A model generated the notes under the pieces. That model was not told where the DNA came from. It saw only the letters and a list, made by a program, of their open reading frames with translations, and ran no database searches. From Geminicoccaceae bacterium (lineage in GTDB: Bacteria > Pseudomonadota > Alphaproteobacteria > Geminicoccales > Geminicoccaceae): 64,000 nt of DNA. The DNA lies in NCBI GenBank assembly GCA_025999455.1, contig AP024683.1, positions 131,501 through 195,500 of the forward strand, written 5' to 3'. The translations under genes and the position numbers were made by a program. Numbering within the stretch: the first letter of the stretch is position 1; every line of letters begins with the position of its first letter. Positions 12,711 to 22,195 of the stretch are shown here, in pieces.

Positions 12711-15257
12711 GTGAGCGAGCCGACGGCGGCGAAGGGGCCGGGCGAAGCGCCGCCGGCCGCAGCGGGGCCGATCCTACTCGCCCAAGCGACGCCGGGGCCG
12801 TCGAGCGGTTCGGGCGCGAAGCCGATCGGCCGGGTCGAGTCGGTCGAAGGTGCGGTCCGCTCGGCCGGCGCGGGGCAGCCCGAGCTGCGCCCGGGTTCAC
12901 CCGTGCATCTGGGCGACGTGATCGAGACCGGCCCGGACGGGCGTCTCCTCATTCGTTTCGAGGACGGGACCACCCTCTCGACCGGCCCGCGGGCGCGGAT
13001 CGTGCTCGACGAGTTCGTCTACGATCCGGCGGCGGGCCAGGGCTCCTTCGTGCTCTCCGTCCTCGAGGGCACCTTCCTCTACCTCACGGGGCTCATCGCC
13101 GGGACGAATCCGGAGGGTGTGGAGGTCCGGACGCCGGCGGGGACGATCGGCATCCGCGGCACGGCGTTCGGCTGTGTCGTCGAAGGGAGCACGGTGTGCG
13201 TGCTGCTCCCCGACCCGGACGGCAAGGTCGGCAAGATCGAATTCCGCAACGCCGCCGGCCAGCGCGTCGTGGACGGGCTCTACGAGAGCGTGGGTGCGCG
13301 CGACGCCTTGTCCCCACCCTCCTATGCGCGGCTCGGCGCGAGCGAGGCGCGCGATCTCCTCTTGCCGGGCCTCGAGCGCAGCTCGCCGATCGAACCCACC
13401 GCCGGACCCGGCCTCGAGATCCGAACCGGCGGCGGTGCGGACTTCGCCGGCCTCGACGGCTTCGGGCTGCGCGTCGCGGCTTCCCTCGGAGTTCTCGGCC
13501 CGCAGGATCCCACACGGCCGGAGGAGCAGCTCGGCAGCGGCCCGGGCTACGAAGCGCCGATCCCCGACACGCTGCGCATCGAGCTCGCCGCGGCGCGCGA
13601 CGTCACGCACCAATCCCCGACCTTCGTCCCCGCCGTTCGGGATTTCGGGACGACGATCGTCCTGCCGCCGCTCGTCGACGGTGCCGATCTCTTCGCGAGC
13701 CCGGCCTTCGCCCGGCTCGGTCTCGCTCTGTTCGGCGATGCCGGTGCGCTCACGACCGAGCAGCGCCTGCCGCACGTCGATCTCGCGGTCGTGGGCACGG
13801 GTGCCGCCTTCCGGAGCATCCTCGGGGCCTACGTGGTCGGCACCGAGGGCCGGATCCTCGACCAGGAACTCGTCGCCGTCGACACGGCGGCGGTCCCGGT
13901 CGGCACGAGCTTCCGGGTCGATCCGACCGGCGAGGGCCTGCGGCCCGGCGAGACCCTGGGCCTCTTCCTGGTGGCCGACGGGTTCCGCCTCAACCCGGCG
14001 CTCGCCGAGCTCGCGGACCCCGAGCTCGAGCTGCGGGAGACGATGCGCGGTGGGCTGATCCCCGGCGTGGCCGATGTCGGCGACCAGGGCCTGGAGCTCC
14101 TCCTAATCGAGGGCAAAAGGAGCGTGCCGATCGCCGGTGAGGTCTGGCACAGCGTGGCGCATCTGGGTGGCCTGCCCCTCGAAGGCGGCACGGTCGTGAC
14201 CCGCGGGCTCAACCGCGACGAACCCGGCCCGAGCCTTCCGTCGGCTCCGGACGGCGGGCCCGTCACCCAGCACCATCTTCTGGGCCTCGCCGGTCCCGAC
14301 CGGCTGCGCCTCGCCTTCGAGGACACCCCGCTCGCCGACGGCGACCGCGACTTCCAAGACCTCGTCCTCGAGCTCGCCCTGCCCCCGGCCGTGACGGTCG
14401 CGGCGACCGGCGGCGCGTTCCGGTTCGGCTTCGCCTTCACGAGCCCGAGGGGCACCCTCGACGGGCTCGAGGTGGCGCTCGAGGGCGGTGACGGGGGCGC
14501 GCGCCTGGCGCTCGGATCGGGCCTCGCGGTGGGATCGACGGGAGAGGTCCTGCTCGAAGGCATCCCGACCGGCGTACGGCTCGAAGCCGGCACGGGTGCG
14601 CTCTTGCGCTTCTCGGCCGAAAGCCCGGTTGCGGCCTCGACCTTCGCCGCGATCGCCGACGAGCTCGTGCTGGATGCCAGCGGCGAGCCCTTGGCGCCCG
14701 GCACCTACGCGATCCGCCTCGATGCGATCGCCGCCGACTCGCCCGTCGCCACGCTCCCGCTACGCTTCGTCGTGCCCGAAGCGCCGCTCGTGGGCTCGGC
14801 GGCGGCCGACGACCGGATCACGGGCGGCCGCGGCCACGACGTGCTCTTCGGCCTCGGTGGCGACGACCGGCTCGAAGGTGGCGCCGGTGCCGACGTGCTG
14901 GTCGGCGGGCCGGGCCGGGATCTCCTCCTCGGCGGGCGCGGACCCGATCTCGTGCGGGTCGGGGTGGTGACCGCACTCGACGCGCCCGGCGAGCCCGACG
15001 GCCCGGACCGCTTCCTCGACTTTCGAGCGAAAGAGGGCGACCTCGTCGACCTGGCCCCGCTCCTCGACGGGTCCGGCTTCACGGCCGATCGAGCGGACCG
15101 CTTCGTGCGCTTCGTCCGCGACGAGGCGGAAGGTGCCGTCGCGATCCAGGTCGACCTCGCGGGCCTCGGCGGGGTGCCGGGCTGGAGCACGGTCCTGTTC
15201 GTCGACGGCACGCTCGACGAACGGCTCGTCGCCGGTCGGACCCTGCTCGAGGCCTGA
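12711..15257 (+). CDS. FecR-domain, DUF4114 and RTX-repeat protein, probably secreted
   Basis: An 848-residue protein. Residues about 44-145 form a FecR-type domain (VGRVESVEGAVRSAG to the TPAGTIGIRGTAFG motif). Around residues 520-560 the sequence LRLAFEDTPLADGDRDFQDL matches the DUF4114 pattern of FED followed by a DxDFxD motif. Residues about 695-750 contain four to five calcium-binding nonapeptides (GGRGHDVLF, GLGGDDRLE, GGAGADVLV, GGPGRDLLL). RTX repeats near the C-terminus and the absence of a classic signal peptide suggest type I secretion, but no type I exporter is in the window. GTG at 12711 has GAGGGAGGCG upstream. The 71-base gap to the divergent cyclase gene probably holds both promoters. 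Confidence 0.85.
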   Translation: MSEPTAAKGPGEAPPAAAGPILLAQATPGPSSGSGAKPIGRVESVEGAVRSAGAGQPELRPGSPVHLGDVIETGPDGRLLIRFEDGTTLSTGPRARIVLDEFVYDPAAGQGSFVLSVLEGTFLYLTGLIAGTNPEGVEVRTPAGTIGIRGTAFGCVVEGSTVCVLLPDPDGKVGKIEFRNAAGQRVVDGLYESVGARDALSPPSYARLGASEARDLLLPGLERSSPIEPTAGPGLEIRTGGGADFAGLDGFGLRVAASLGVLGPQDPTRPEEQLGSGPGYEAPIPDTLRIELAAARDVTHQSPTFVPAVRDFGTTIVLPPLVDGADLFASPAFARLGLALFGDAGALTTEQRLPHVDLAVVGTGAAFRSILGAYVVGTEGRILDQELVAVDTAAVPVGTSFRVDPTGEGLRPGETLGLFLVADGFRLNPALAELADPELELRETMRGGLIPGVADVGDQGLELLLIEGKRSVPIAGEVWHSVAHLGGLPLEGGTVVTRGLNRDEPGPSLPSAPDGGPVTQHHLLGLAGPDRLRLAFEDTPLADGDRDFQDLVLELALPPAVTVAATGGAFRFGFAFTSPRGTLDGLEVALEGGDGGARLALGSGLAVGSTGEVLLEGIPTGVRLEAGTGALLRFSAESPVAASTFAAIADELVLDASGEPLAPGTYAIRLDAIAADSPVATLPLRFVVPEAPLVGSAAADDRITGGRGHDVLFGLGGDDRLEGGAGADVLVGGPGRDLLLGGRGPDLVRVGVVTALDAPGEPDGPDRFLDFRAKEGDLVDLAPLLDGSGFTADRADRFVRFVRDEAEGAVAIQVDLAGLGGVPGWSTVLFVDGTLDERLVAGRTLLEA

Positions 15258-15270
15258 GGCGGCTGGCGTC

Positions 15271-17094
<1,824 letters not shown>

Positions 17095-17190
17095 CTTCCC
17101 TCGTTCCCGCGACGATCGATGCCCGGGCGAGCTTAGCGTGGCCGGCGGCCGATCGCGAGCGAGCCGAGAGGACCGGCCCCCGCGATCATA

Positions 17191-17559
17191 TCATGGTGTC
17201 GCCGGATCGCGCCGCCCGGCCCGAACGGGCCCGAGCGCGAGGCGGATCGGGCCGCGCGCCGTGACCGGGTCGACGGGCCGGCCACGTTGGCTCACGACGA
17301 GCTCGCCCGCCGCCGCGAGCCGCGCCGCGACCATACGGATCTCGGGCATCAGCGCCCGCCAGGCGCTTTCCCCGCGCACCAGGGCCCGGGCGATCTCGGA
17401 AGGGCAGAGGGTCTTGCCCGGCCCGCGCGCGGCGAGGGCGGCGCGGATCGCGGCGGCGATCGCGTCGGGCCCGAGCGGAGGTCTGCCGCCGTTGCCCGAG
17501 GGCGAGGGGCTGCTATGTTGGCGCCGGTCGAAGAAGCGGTTCGAGTCGGCGGGCGGCAT
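17191..17559 (-). CDS. DUF3253 domain-containing protein
   Basis: A 122-residue protein whose residues about 30-112 match the small DUF3253 family: repeated short helices, GKTLCPSEIARAL, a tryptophan followed by LMPEIRMVAARLAAAGEL, and the closing QRGRPVDPVTARGPIRL. The fold is probably winged-helix-like; no biochemical role is known. The ATG at 17559 overlaps by two bases the start of the opposite-strand small membrane peptide, so the two genes are divergent with no spacer. A shorter start is possible because the first 25 residues look disordered. Confidence 0.7.
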   Translation of the reverse strand: MPPADSNRFFDRRQHSSPSPSGNGGRPPLGPDAIAAAIRAALAARGPGKTLCPSEIARALVRGESAWRALMPEIRMVAARLAAAGELVVSQRGRPVDPVTARGPIRLALGPVRAGRRDPATP

Positions 17560-17674
17560 GGACGGTTCGCGAGCGATCGGCGGGGCCTTGTTGGTCCTGG
17601 TGCTGGGCACGCTCTGGGTCAAGGCGAACGTGGCGGGGATCTTGGCGCCCCTCGCCCGGTGGTTGCCGTTTTGA
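17558..17674 (+). CDS. 38-residue single-span membrane peptide
   Basis: A short reading frame starting ATG at 17558 and encoding one hydrophobic helix (GGALLVLVLGTLWVKANVAGI) with a lysine in the middle and a C-terminal ARWLPF. Its TGA overlaps the TTG start of the XpaC-like gene as TTGA, which argues for real translation and coupling. It would be the first member of the XpaC-TelA-SPFH cluster. The small size and overlap with the divergent DUF3253 start make it uncertain; it could simply be a leader that sets translation of the next gene. Confidence 0.5.
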   Translation: MDGSRAIGGALLVLVLGTLWVKANVAGILAPLARWLPF

Positions 17675-18558
17675 ACGCGCCGCGCCCGAGCTCGCGCCGG
17701 ATCGGCGGGGCGAGCCCGCCCGCGCCGATCGGTGGGCCGTTCGGCGCCGGACCGCGCCGGGCGTGGATCCCCAAGATCTTCGCTTTCCTCTTCCTGTGGC
17801 CGCTCGCGATCCGGCTCATGGGCTTCGACGGAGGGCCGGCCCTCGCCCTCGCGGTCGGCATCGGCCTTTTCTGGCTCGCCTCGATGCTGATCGAGCGGGG
17901 GTTCGCCGCCGAGGCGGAGCTCGCCGGCCGCCGGCTCGCGAAGGCACCCACACTCCCGGGCAAGCTCGCGGGGTCGATCGCGGCGGCCGCCGCGGCGGCG
18001 ACCATCGGCCTCTTCGCCACACCCGGCGGGCCCCTCCTCGCGGCGGTCTATGCCGGCCTCACCTTCCTGGGCTGTCGGCTCGCCTACGGTGCCGACCCGC
18101 GCACCGATCGCGACGCCGTGGCCGAAGCGGCCGGCCGGGCCGGGATGCGACCGGCCGAGGTTTTGGCCGTCCTCGAAGAGGCGAACGGCAAGATCCGCGG
18201 GATCGAGCAAGCGGCCGCGCAGCTGCGCTCGCGCGAGCTCCAAGAGCGCATCGCCCGGATCGCCACGCGGGCCCGCGCGGTCCTGGCCGAGCTCGAAAAG
18301 GACCCGCGCGACATCGCCCGGGCGCGCCGCTTCCTCGTGACCTATCTCGACGGCACGCGCGATGTCATCGCCAAGTTCGCCGAGCAGCAGCACGAGGTGG
18401 CGAACACCCCGCTCGGGGACAATTTCCGTCGTTTGCTCGACACGATCGAGCAGGTCTTCGCCGAGCAGGTCGAGGTTCTGAAGCGCGACGACAAGCTCGA
18501 TCTCGAGGTCCAACTCGAGGTTCTGGAGACACAGCTCCGGCGCGAAGGCGTCCATTGA
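17671..18558 (+). CDS. XpaC-like (5-bromo-4-chloroindolyl phosphate hydrolysis family) membrane protein
   Basis: A 295-residue protein with a basic proline-rich head, two pairs of hydrophobic segments (about residues 33-70 and 100-135) and a long helical, coiled-coil-like cytoplasmic tail from about residue 145. The tail contains the pattern DPRDIARARRFLVTYLDG (about 213-230), characteristic of the XpaC family. XpaC-like genes very often precede TelA-like genes, as here, where telA starts 71 bases downstream. The family name comes from a phosphatase phenotype; the biochemical activity is not established. Start TTG at 17671 (overlapping TTGA) is preferred; an in-frame GTG lies 12 bases upstream. 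Confidence 0.8.
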   Translation: MNAPRPSSRRIGGASPPAPIGGPFGAGPRRAWIPKIFAFLFLWPLAIRLMGFDGGPALALAVGIGLFWLASMLIERGFAAEAELAGRRLAKAPTLPGKLAGSIAAAAAAATIGLFATPGGPLLAAVYAGLTFLGCRLAYGADPRTDRDAVAEAAGRAGMRPAEVLAVLEEANGKIRGIEQAAAQLRSRELQERIARIATRARAVLAELEKDPRDIARARRFLVTYLDGTRDVIAKFAEQQHEVANTPLGDNFRRLLDTIEQVFAEQVEVLKRDDKLDLEVQLEVLETQLRREGVH

Positions 18559-18628
18559 GCGGGGAACCGGCCGGACCGCGATCGCGGCCGGATCGGGAAA
18601 GGGTCGGCCGAGGAGAGGGAGAGGAACG

Positions 18629-19864
18629 ATGAGCAGCACCGAGCCCACGAGCCCACCGACGGCCCCGGCCTCGACGCCCGAGCGGTCCGTCGGCGCGGCC
18701 GCTGCACCCGCGCCGGCCGGTGCGACGCCCGCCGATCAGGTGGGGACCGCGATCGCCACCCTCGGCGCCGAGGTCGTCCAGGATCTGCAGATCCGGCTCG
18801 ACGGCCCGATCGAGCAGCAGATCCGCGCGGTGCTCGCCGAGCTCGACATGTCGAACACGAGCTCGGTCATCTTCTTCGGCGCGAAGGCCCAGCAGCAGCT
18901 CGCGACGATCTCCGAGCAGATGCTCGAGAAGGTGAAGGTCAAGGACGTCGGACCGGCGGGCGATCTTTTGACCACCATGGTCCAGAAGCTCAAGGAGTTC
19001 GACATCCCGGACGTCCAGCCGGGCGAAAAGCCGGGGCTCTTGGCCCGATTGTTCGGCGTCAAGAGCGAGATCGAGAAGTTCCTCGGCGAGTACGACGAGG
19101 TCAAATCCAAGATCGAGCAGATCACGAACGATCTCGAGCGTCACAAGACCAAACTCTTGACCGACGTCACTTATCTCGACAAGCTGTACGAGGCGAACCT
19201 GGAGTATTTCAGGACCCTCGAGATCTACATCGCTGCGGGACGAGCGAAGCTCAAAGAGCTCGACGAGAAGGTGATCCCCGAGCTCGCCAAGAAGGTCGAA
19301 GAGACCGGCGACATGGTCGAGGCGCAGAAGCTGCGCGACATCCGCAGCGCCCGCGACGATCTCGAACGGCGCGTCCACGATCTCCTGCTCACGCGCCAAG
19401 TGACGATGCAGAGCCTGCCTTCGATCCGGCTCGTCCAGGAGAACGACAAGTCGCTCATCACCAAGATCAACTCGACGATCGCCAACACCGTACCCTTGTG
19501 GAAGCAGCAGCTCGCCCAGGCGATCACGATCTACCGCTCGGGCAAAGCCGCCGAGGCGGTCAAAGCCGCCTCCGATCTGACCAACGATCTGCTGCGCGCC
19601 AACGCCGAGAATCTGCAGAAGGTGAACGTGCAGGTCCGCGAGCAGGTCGAGCGCGGCGTCTTCGACATCGAAGCGGTCAAGCAGGCCCATGCGACCTTGA
19701 TCGCCACGATCGAGGACAGCTTGCGGATCGCCGACGAGGGCAAGAAGCGCCGCGCCCAGGCCGAACAGGAGCTGGTCAAGCTCGAGGACGAGCTCAAGCA
19801 CGCCTTGGCCGCCGCCTCGGCGCGGGCCAGGGGCGCGCCGGCCGCGACCGGCCCCGCGGCCTGA
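18629..19864 (+). CDS. TelA-like toxic anion resistance family protein
   Basis: A 411-residue, almost entirely helical cytoplasmic protein of the TelA family. It has a disordered proline/alanine head (to about residue 45), then long helices with the conserved stretches DLERHKTKLLTDVTYLDKLY (about 170-190), the RAKLKELDEKVIPELAKK region and SLPSIRLVQENDKSLITKIN (about 263-282), followed by VPLWKQQLAQAI. Family members were linked to tellurite and antimicrobial resistance, but the mechanism is unknown. ATG at 18629 is preceded by GAGAGGGAGAGGAACG, a strong ribosome site. The SPFH-domain gene follows after 24 bases. Confidence 0.88.
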   Translation: MSSTEPTSPPTAPASTPERSVGAAAAPAPAGATPADQVGTAIATLGAEVVQDLQIRLDGPIEQQIRAVLAELDMSNTSSVIFFGAKAQQQLATISEQMLEKVKVKDVGPAGDLLTTMVQKLKEFDIPDVQPGEKPGLLARLFGVKSEIEKFLGEYDEVKSKIEQITNDLERHKTKLLTDVTYLDKLYEANLEYFRTLEIYIAAGRAKLKELDEKVIPELAKKVEETGDMVEAQKLRDIRSARDDLERRVHDLLLTRQVTMQSLPSIRLVQENDKSLITKINSTIANTVPLWKQQLAQAITIYRSGKAAEAVKAASDLTNDLLRANAENLQKVNVQVREQVERGVFDIEAVKQAHATLIATIEDSLRIADEGKKRRAQAEQELVKLEDELKHALAAASARARGAPAATGPAA

Positions 19865-19888
19865 GACGCGAGCGGCGGGGAGCGAGCG

Positions 19889-21001
19889 GTGGTCTTCAAG
19901 AAACTTCTGGGCGAGTTCGTCGACGTCATCGAATGGCTCGACGATTCGCCCGACACCATGGTCTGGCGGTTCGAACGGCACGGTAACGAGATCAAATACG
20001 GCGCCAAGCTCACCGTGCGCGAAGGCCAGATGGCGGTCTTCGTCAACGAAGGCGAGATCGCCGACGTCTTCGGGCCCGGGATGTACGAGCTCTACACCCG
20101 CAACCTCCCGATCCTCTCGACCCTCCAGGCTTGGCCGCACGGGTTCCAGAGCCCGTTCAAAGCGGAAGTCTATTTCTGCTCGACCAGGATCTTCACGAAC
20201 CTCAAGTGGGGGACGAAGAACCCGGTGATCCTGCGCGATCCGGAATTCGGGCCGGTGCGGCTGCGCGCGTTCGGCACCTACGCGATCCGGATCAAGGACC
20301 CCGCGGTGTTCCTGCGCGAGGTCGTGGGCACCGACGGCCATTTCACCGTCGACGAGATCTCCGACCAGCTCCGCAACTTGATCGTCACCCGCTTCGGCAT
20401 GGTGCTCGCGGGCTCGGGCATTCCGGTGCTCGACCTCGCCGCGAACACCGAGCAGCTCGGGACCTTCGTGGCCGGCCGGCTCGCGCCCGAATTCGCCAAT
20501 TACGGGCTCGAGCTCGTCACGCTCCTCGTCGAGAACGTCTCGCTCCCGCCCGAGGTCGAACGGGCCCTCGACCGGCGCACGGCCATGGGTGTGGTGGGTG
20601 ACCTCTCACGCTACGCCCAATTCCAGGCCGCCGAGGCGATGCGGGCGGCGGCCCAGAACCCGGCCGCGGCGGGCGCCGGCCTCGGCCTCGTCGTGGGCCA
20701 AGCGCTCGGCGCGCAGGCGGCGGGACCTTGGGGAGCCCGCCCGGCCGAGCCGGCGACGCCCCCGCCGCCCCCTCCCCCACCGCCGCCACCCGCCAAGAGC
20801 TGGCACGTGGCCGAGGGCGGGAAAGCCACGGGCCCCTTCCCGACCGAGGAGCTCGCCCGGCGGATCGCCGCCGGAACGCTCGACCGGACGACCCTCGTCT
20901 GGTCACCGGGCATGGCGAGCTGGCAGCCGGCCGGCGAGGTCGGCGACCTCGCCCCGCTCTTCGCGAACGTCCCGCCGCCCCTCCCGCCCGGTCGGAGCTG
21001 A
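19889..21001 (+). CDS. SPFH-domain protein with C-terminal GYF_2 domain (YdjI/virion-core-like)
   Basis: A 370-residue protein. Residues about 1-235 match the SPFH group that includes Bacillus YdjI (starts MVFKKLLGEFVDVIEWLDDS, with GQMAVFVNEGEIADVFGPGMYEL and LRAFGTYAIRIKDP). An alanine-rich linker carries a run of eleven prolines (about residues 293-303), then a GYF_2/DUF4339-like domain (WHVAEGGKATGPFPTEELAR to the WSPGMASWQPA motif, about 305-352). SPFH proteins scaffold membrane assemblies, and GYF domains bind proline-rich peptides. GTG at 19889 with GGCGGGGAGC upstream. Its partner is probably the zinc-ribbon membrane protein 21 bases downstream. Confidence 0.85.
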   Translation: MVFKKLLGEFVDVIEWLDDSPDTMVWRFERHGNEIKYGAKLTVREGQMAVFVNEGEIADVFGPGMYELYTRNLPILSTLQAWPHGFQSPFKAEVYFCSTRIFTNLKWGTKNPVILRDPEFGPVRLRAFGTYAIRIKDPAVFLREVVGTDGHFTVDEISDQLRNLIVTRFGMVLAGSGIPVLDLAANTEQLGTFVAGRLAPEFANYGLELVTLLVENVSLPPEVERALDRRTAMGVVGDLSRYAQFQAAEAMRAAAQNPAAAGAGLGLVVGQALGAQAAGPWGARPAEPATPPPPPPPPPPPAKSWHVAEGGKATGPFPTEELARRIAAGTLDRTTLVWSPGMASWQPAGEVGDLAPLFANVPPPLPPGRS

Positions 21002-21022
21002 GCCCGAGCCGTGCGCTGAGCG

Positions 21023-22195
21023 ATGCGCGTCGGACCTTGGGGTCGCCGGATCGCGACCGCCGGCGAGCCGGGCGGTGCGACCCTCGTCGCCACGGCCGCA
21101 CCGCCCACCTGGGTGTGCGAGCAGTGCGGCGCGGTGCTGGCCTACGAGCCCGGCGCGCAAACCCTCGTCTGCCGCTATTGCGGCCACCAGAACCGCATCC
21201 GGACGATCGAGCGGGCCCCGGTCGAGAACGAGCTCGACCCGATCCTCCGCCGACTGCCCGACGAGCCTCGGCTACCGCCGCCCGTTCCACGCCAATGCGG
21301 TCAGTGCGGTTACGCGTTCACGCTGCCGTCGGGGCGCCACGCCGGCGCTTGCCCGTCTTGCGGCAGCCCGTCGGTCGCCGATCCCGCGGCGCTTCGAGCG
21401 GTCGCGCCCGACGGTGTGCTGCCCTTCGTGATCGCCGAGCCGGACGGGCGGCGGCTCGTCCGCCAATGGCTCGAGGGCCTCTGGTTCGCGCCGTCGCGGC
21501 TCGCGAAAGAGGCGCGCACGGGCGGCAAACTCGAGGGCCTCTACGTCCCGCACTGGACGTTCGACGCGCGCAGCCGGAGCTTCTACCGGGGCCGGCGCGG
21601 CGACGTCTACTACGAGACCCGCTGGATCGAGCAGGTCGTGAACGGACGGCGGGTTCGGCAAGCCGTACAGGTGCCGAAGATCCGCTGGACGCCGGTCGAG
21701 GGGAGCCTCGCGCGCGATTTCGACGACGTGCTCGTGGTCGCCGGCGACGAGCTGCCGGAGCGCCTCGTCGAACGGCTCGAGCCCTGGGACCTGCGAGGGC
21801 TCAAGGGCTACGGGCCCGACTATCTCGCGGGCTTCGCGAGCGAGCTCTACAAACGCTCGGTCGCCGAGGCGCACGAGGCCGCCAAGGCGCAGATGCGAAC
21901 GGTGATCGAGCAGGACGCCAAGATCGCGATCGGCGGGGATCAGCAGATCGTCGAGCGCCTCGACGTCACGCTCTCGAACGAGACCTACAAGCTCGTGCTC
22001 TTGCCCGTCTGGGTCGCGAGCTTCAAGTTCCTCGGCAAGGACCATCGCGTCCTGGTCAACGGGCGGACCGGCGAAGTCCACGGCGAGCGGCCTTGGAGCC
22101 TGTGGAAGATCCTGGGTGCCGTCCTTTTGGGGCTGCTCGTCCTGCTCGGTCTGTTCCTCGCGAGCCGCGCGGGCTCGGGCGGCTTCGATGTCTAG
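21023..22195 (+). CDS. double zinc-ribbon protein with C-terminal membrane anchor (YdjG-like)
   Basis: A 390-residue protein with two zinc ribbons near the N-terminus: CEQCG and CRYCG at about residues 32-55, then CGQCG and CPSCG at about 92-118. A soluble beta-rich middle domain follows (LYVPHWTFDARSRSFYRG, about 158-175). A single membrane helix (about 360-382) and a short tail end the protein. The organisation resembles Bacillus YdjG, which works with SPFH protein YdjI in a membrane-stress complex; this is family knowledge applied by gene order. The last four bases overlap the convergent glycosyltransferase gene. Confidence 0.72.
   Translation: MRVGPWGRRIATAGEPGGATLVATAAPPTWVCEQCGAVLAYEPGAQTLVCRYCGHQNRIRTIERAPVENELDPILRRLPDEPRLPPPVPRQCGQCGYAFTLPSGRHAGACPSCGSPSVADPAALRAVAPDGVLPFVIAEPDGRRLVRQWLEGLWFAPSRLAKEARTGGKLEGLYVPHWTFDARSRSFYRGRRGDVYYETRWIEQVVNGRRVRQAVQVPKIRWTPVEGSLARDFDDVLVVAGDELPERLVERLEPWDLRGLKGYGPDYLAGFASELYKRSVAEAHEAAKAQMRTVIEQDAKIAIGGDQQIVERLDVTLSNETYKLVLLPVWVASFKFLGKDHRVLVNGRTGEVHGERPWSLWKILGAVLLGLLVLLGLFLASRAGSGGFDV

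Noticed and set aside
17095-17190. Riboswitch or glmS ribozyme upstream of glmS
   Set aside because: Only 96 bases lie between glmS and the DUF3253 gene and no conserved core or pairing pattern is visible; the ribozyme is not expected outside Gram-positive relatives.
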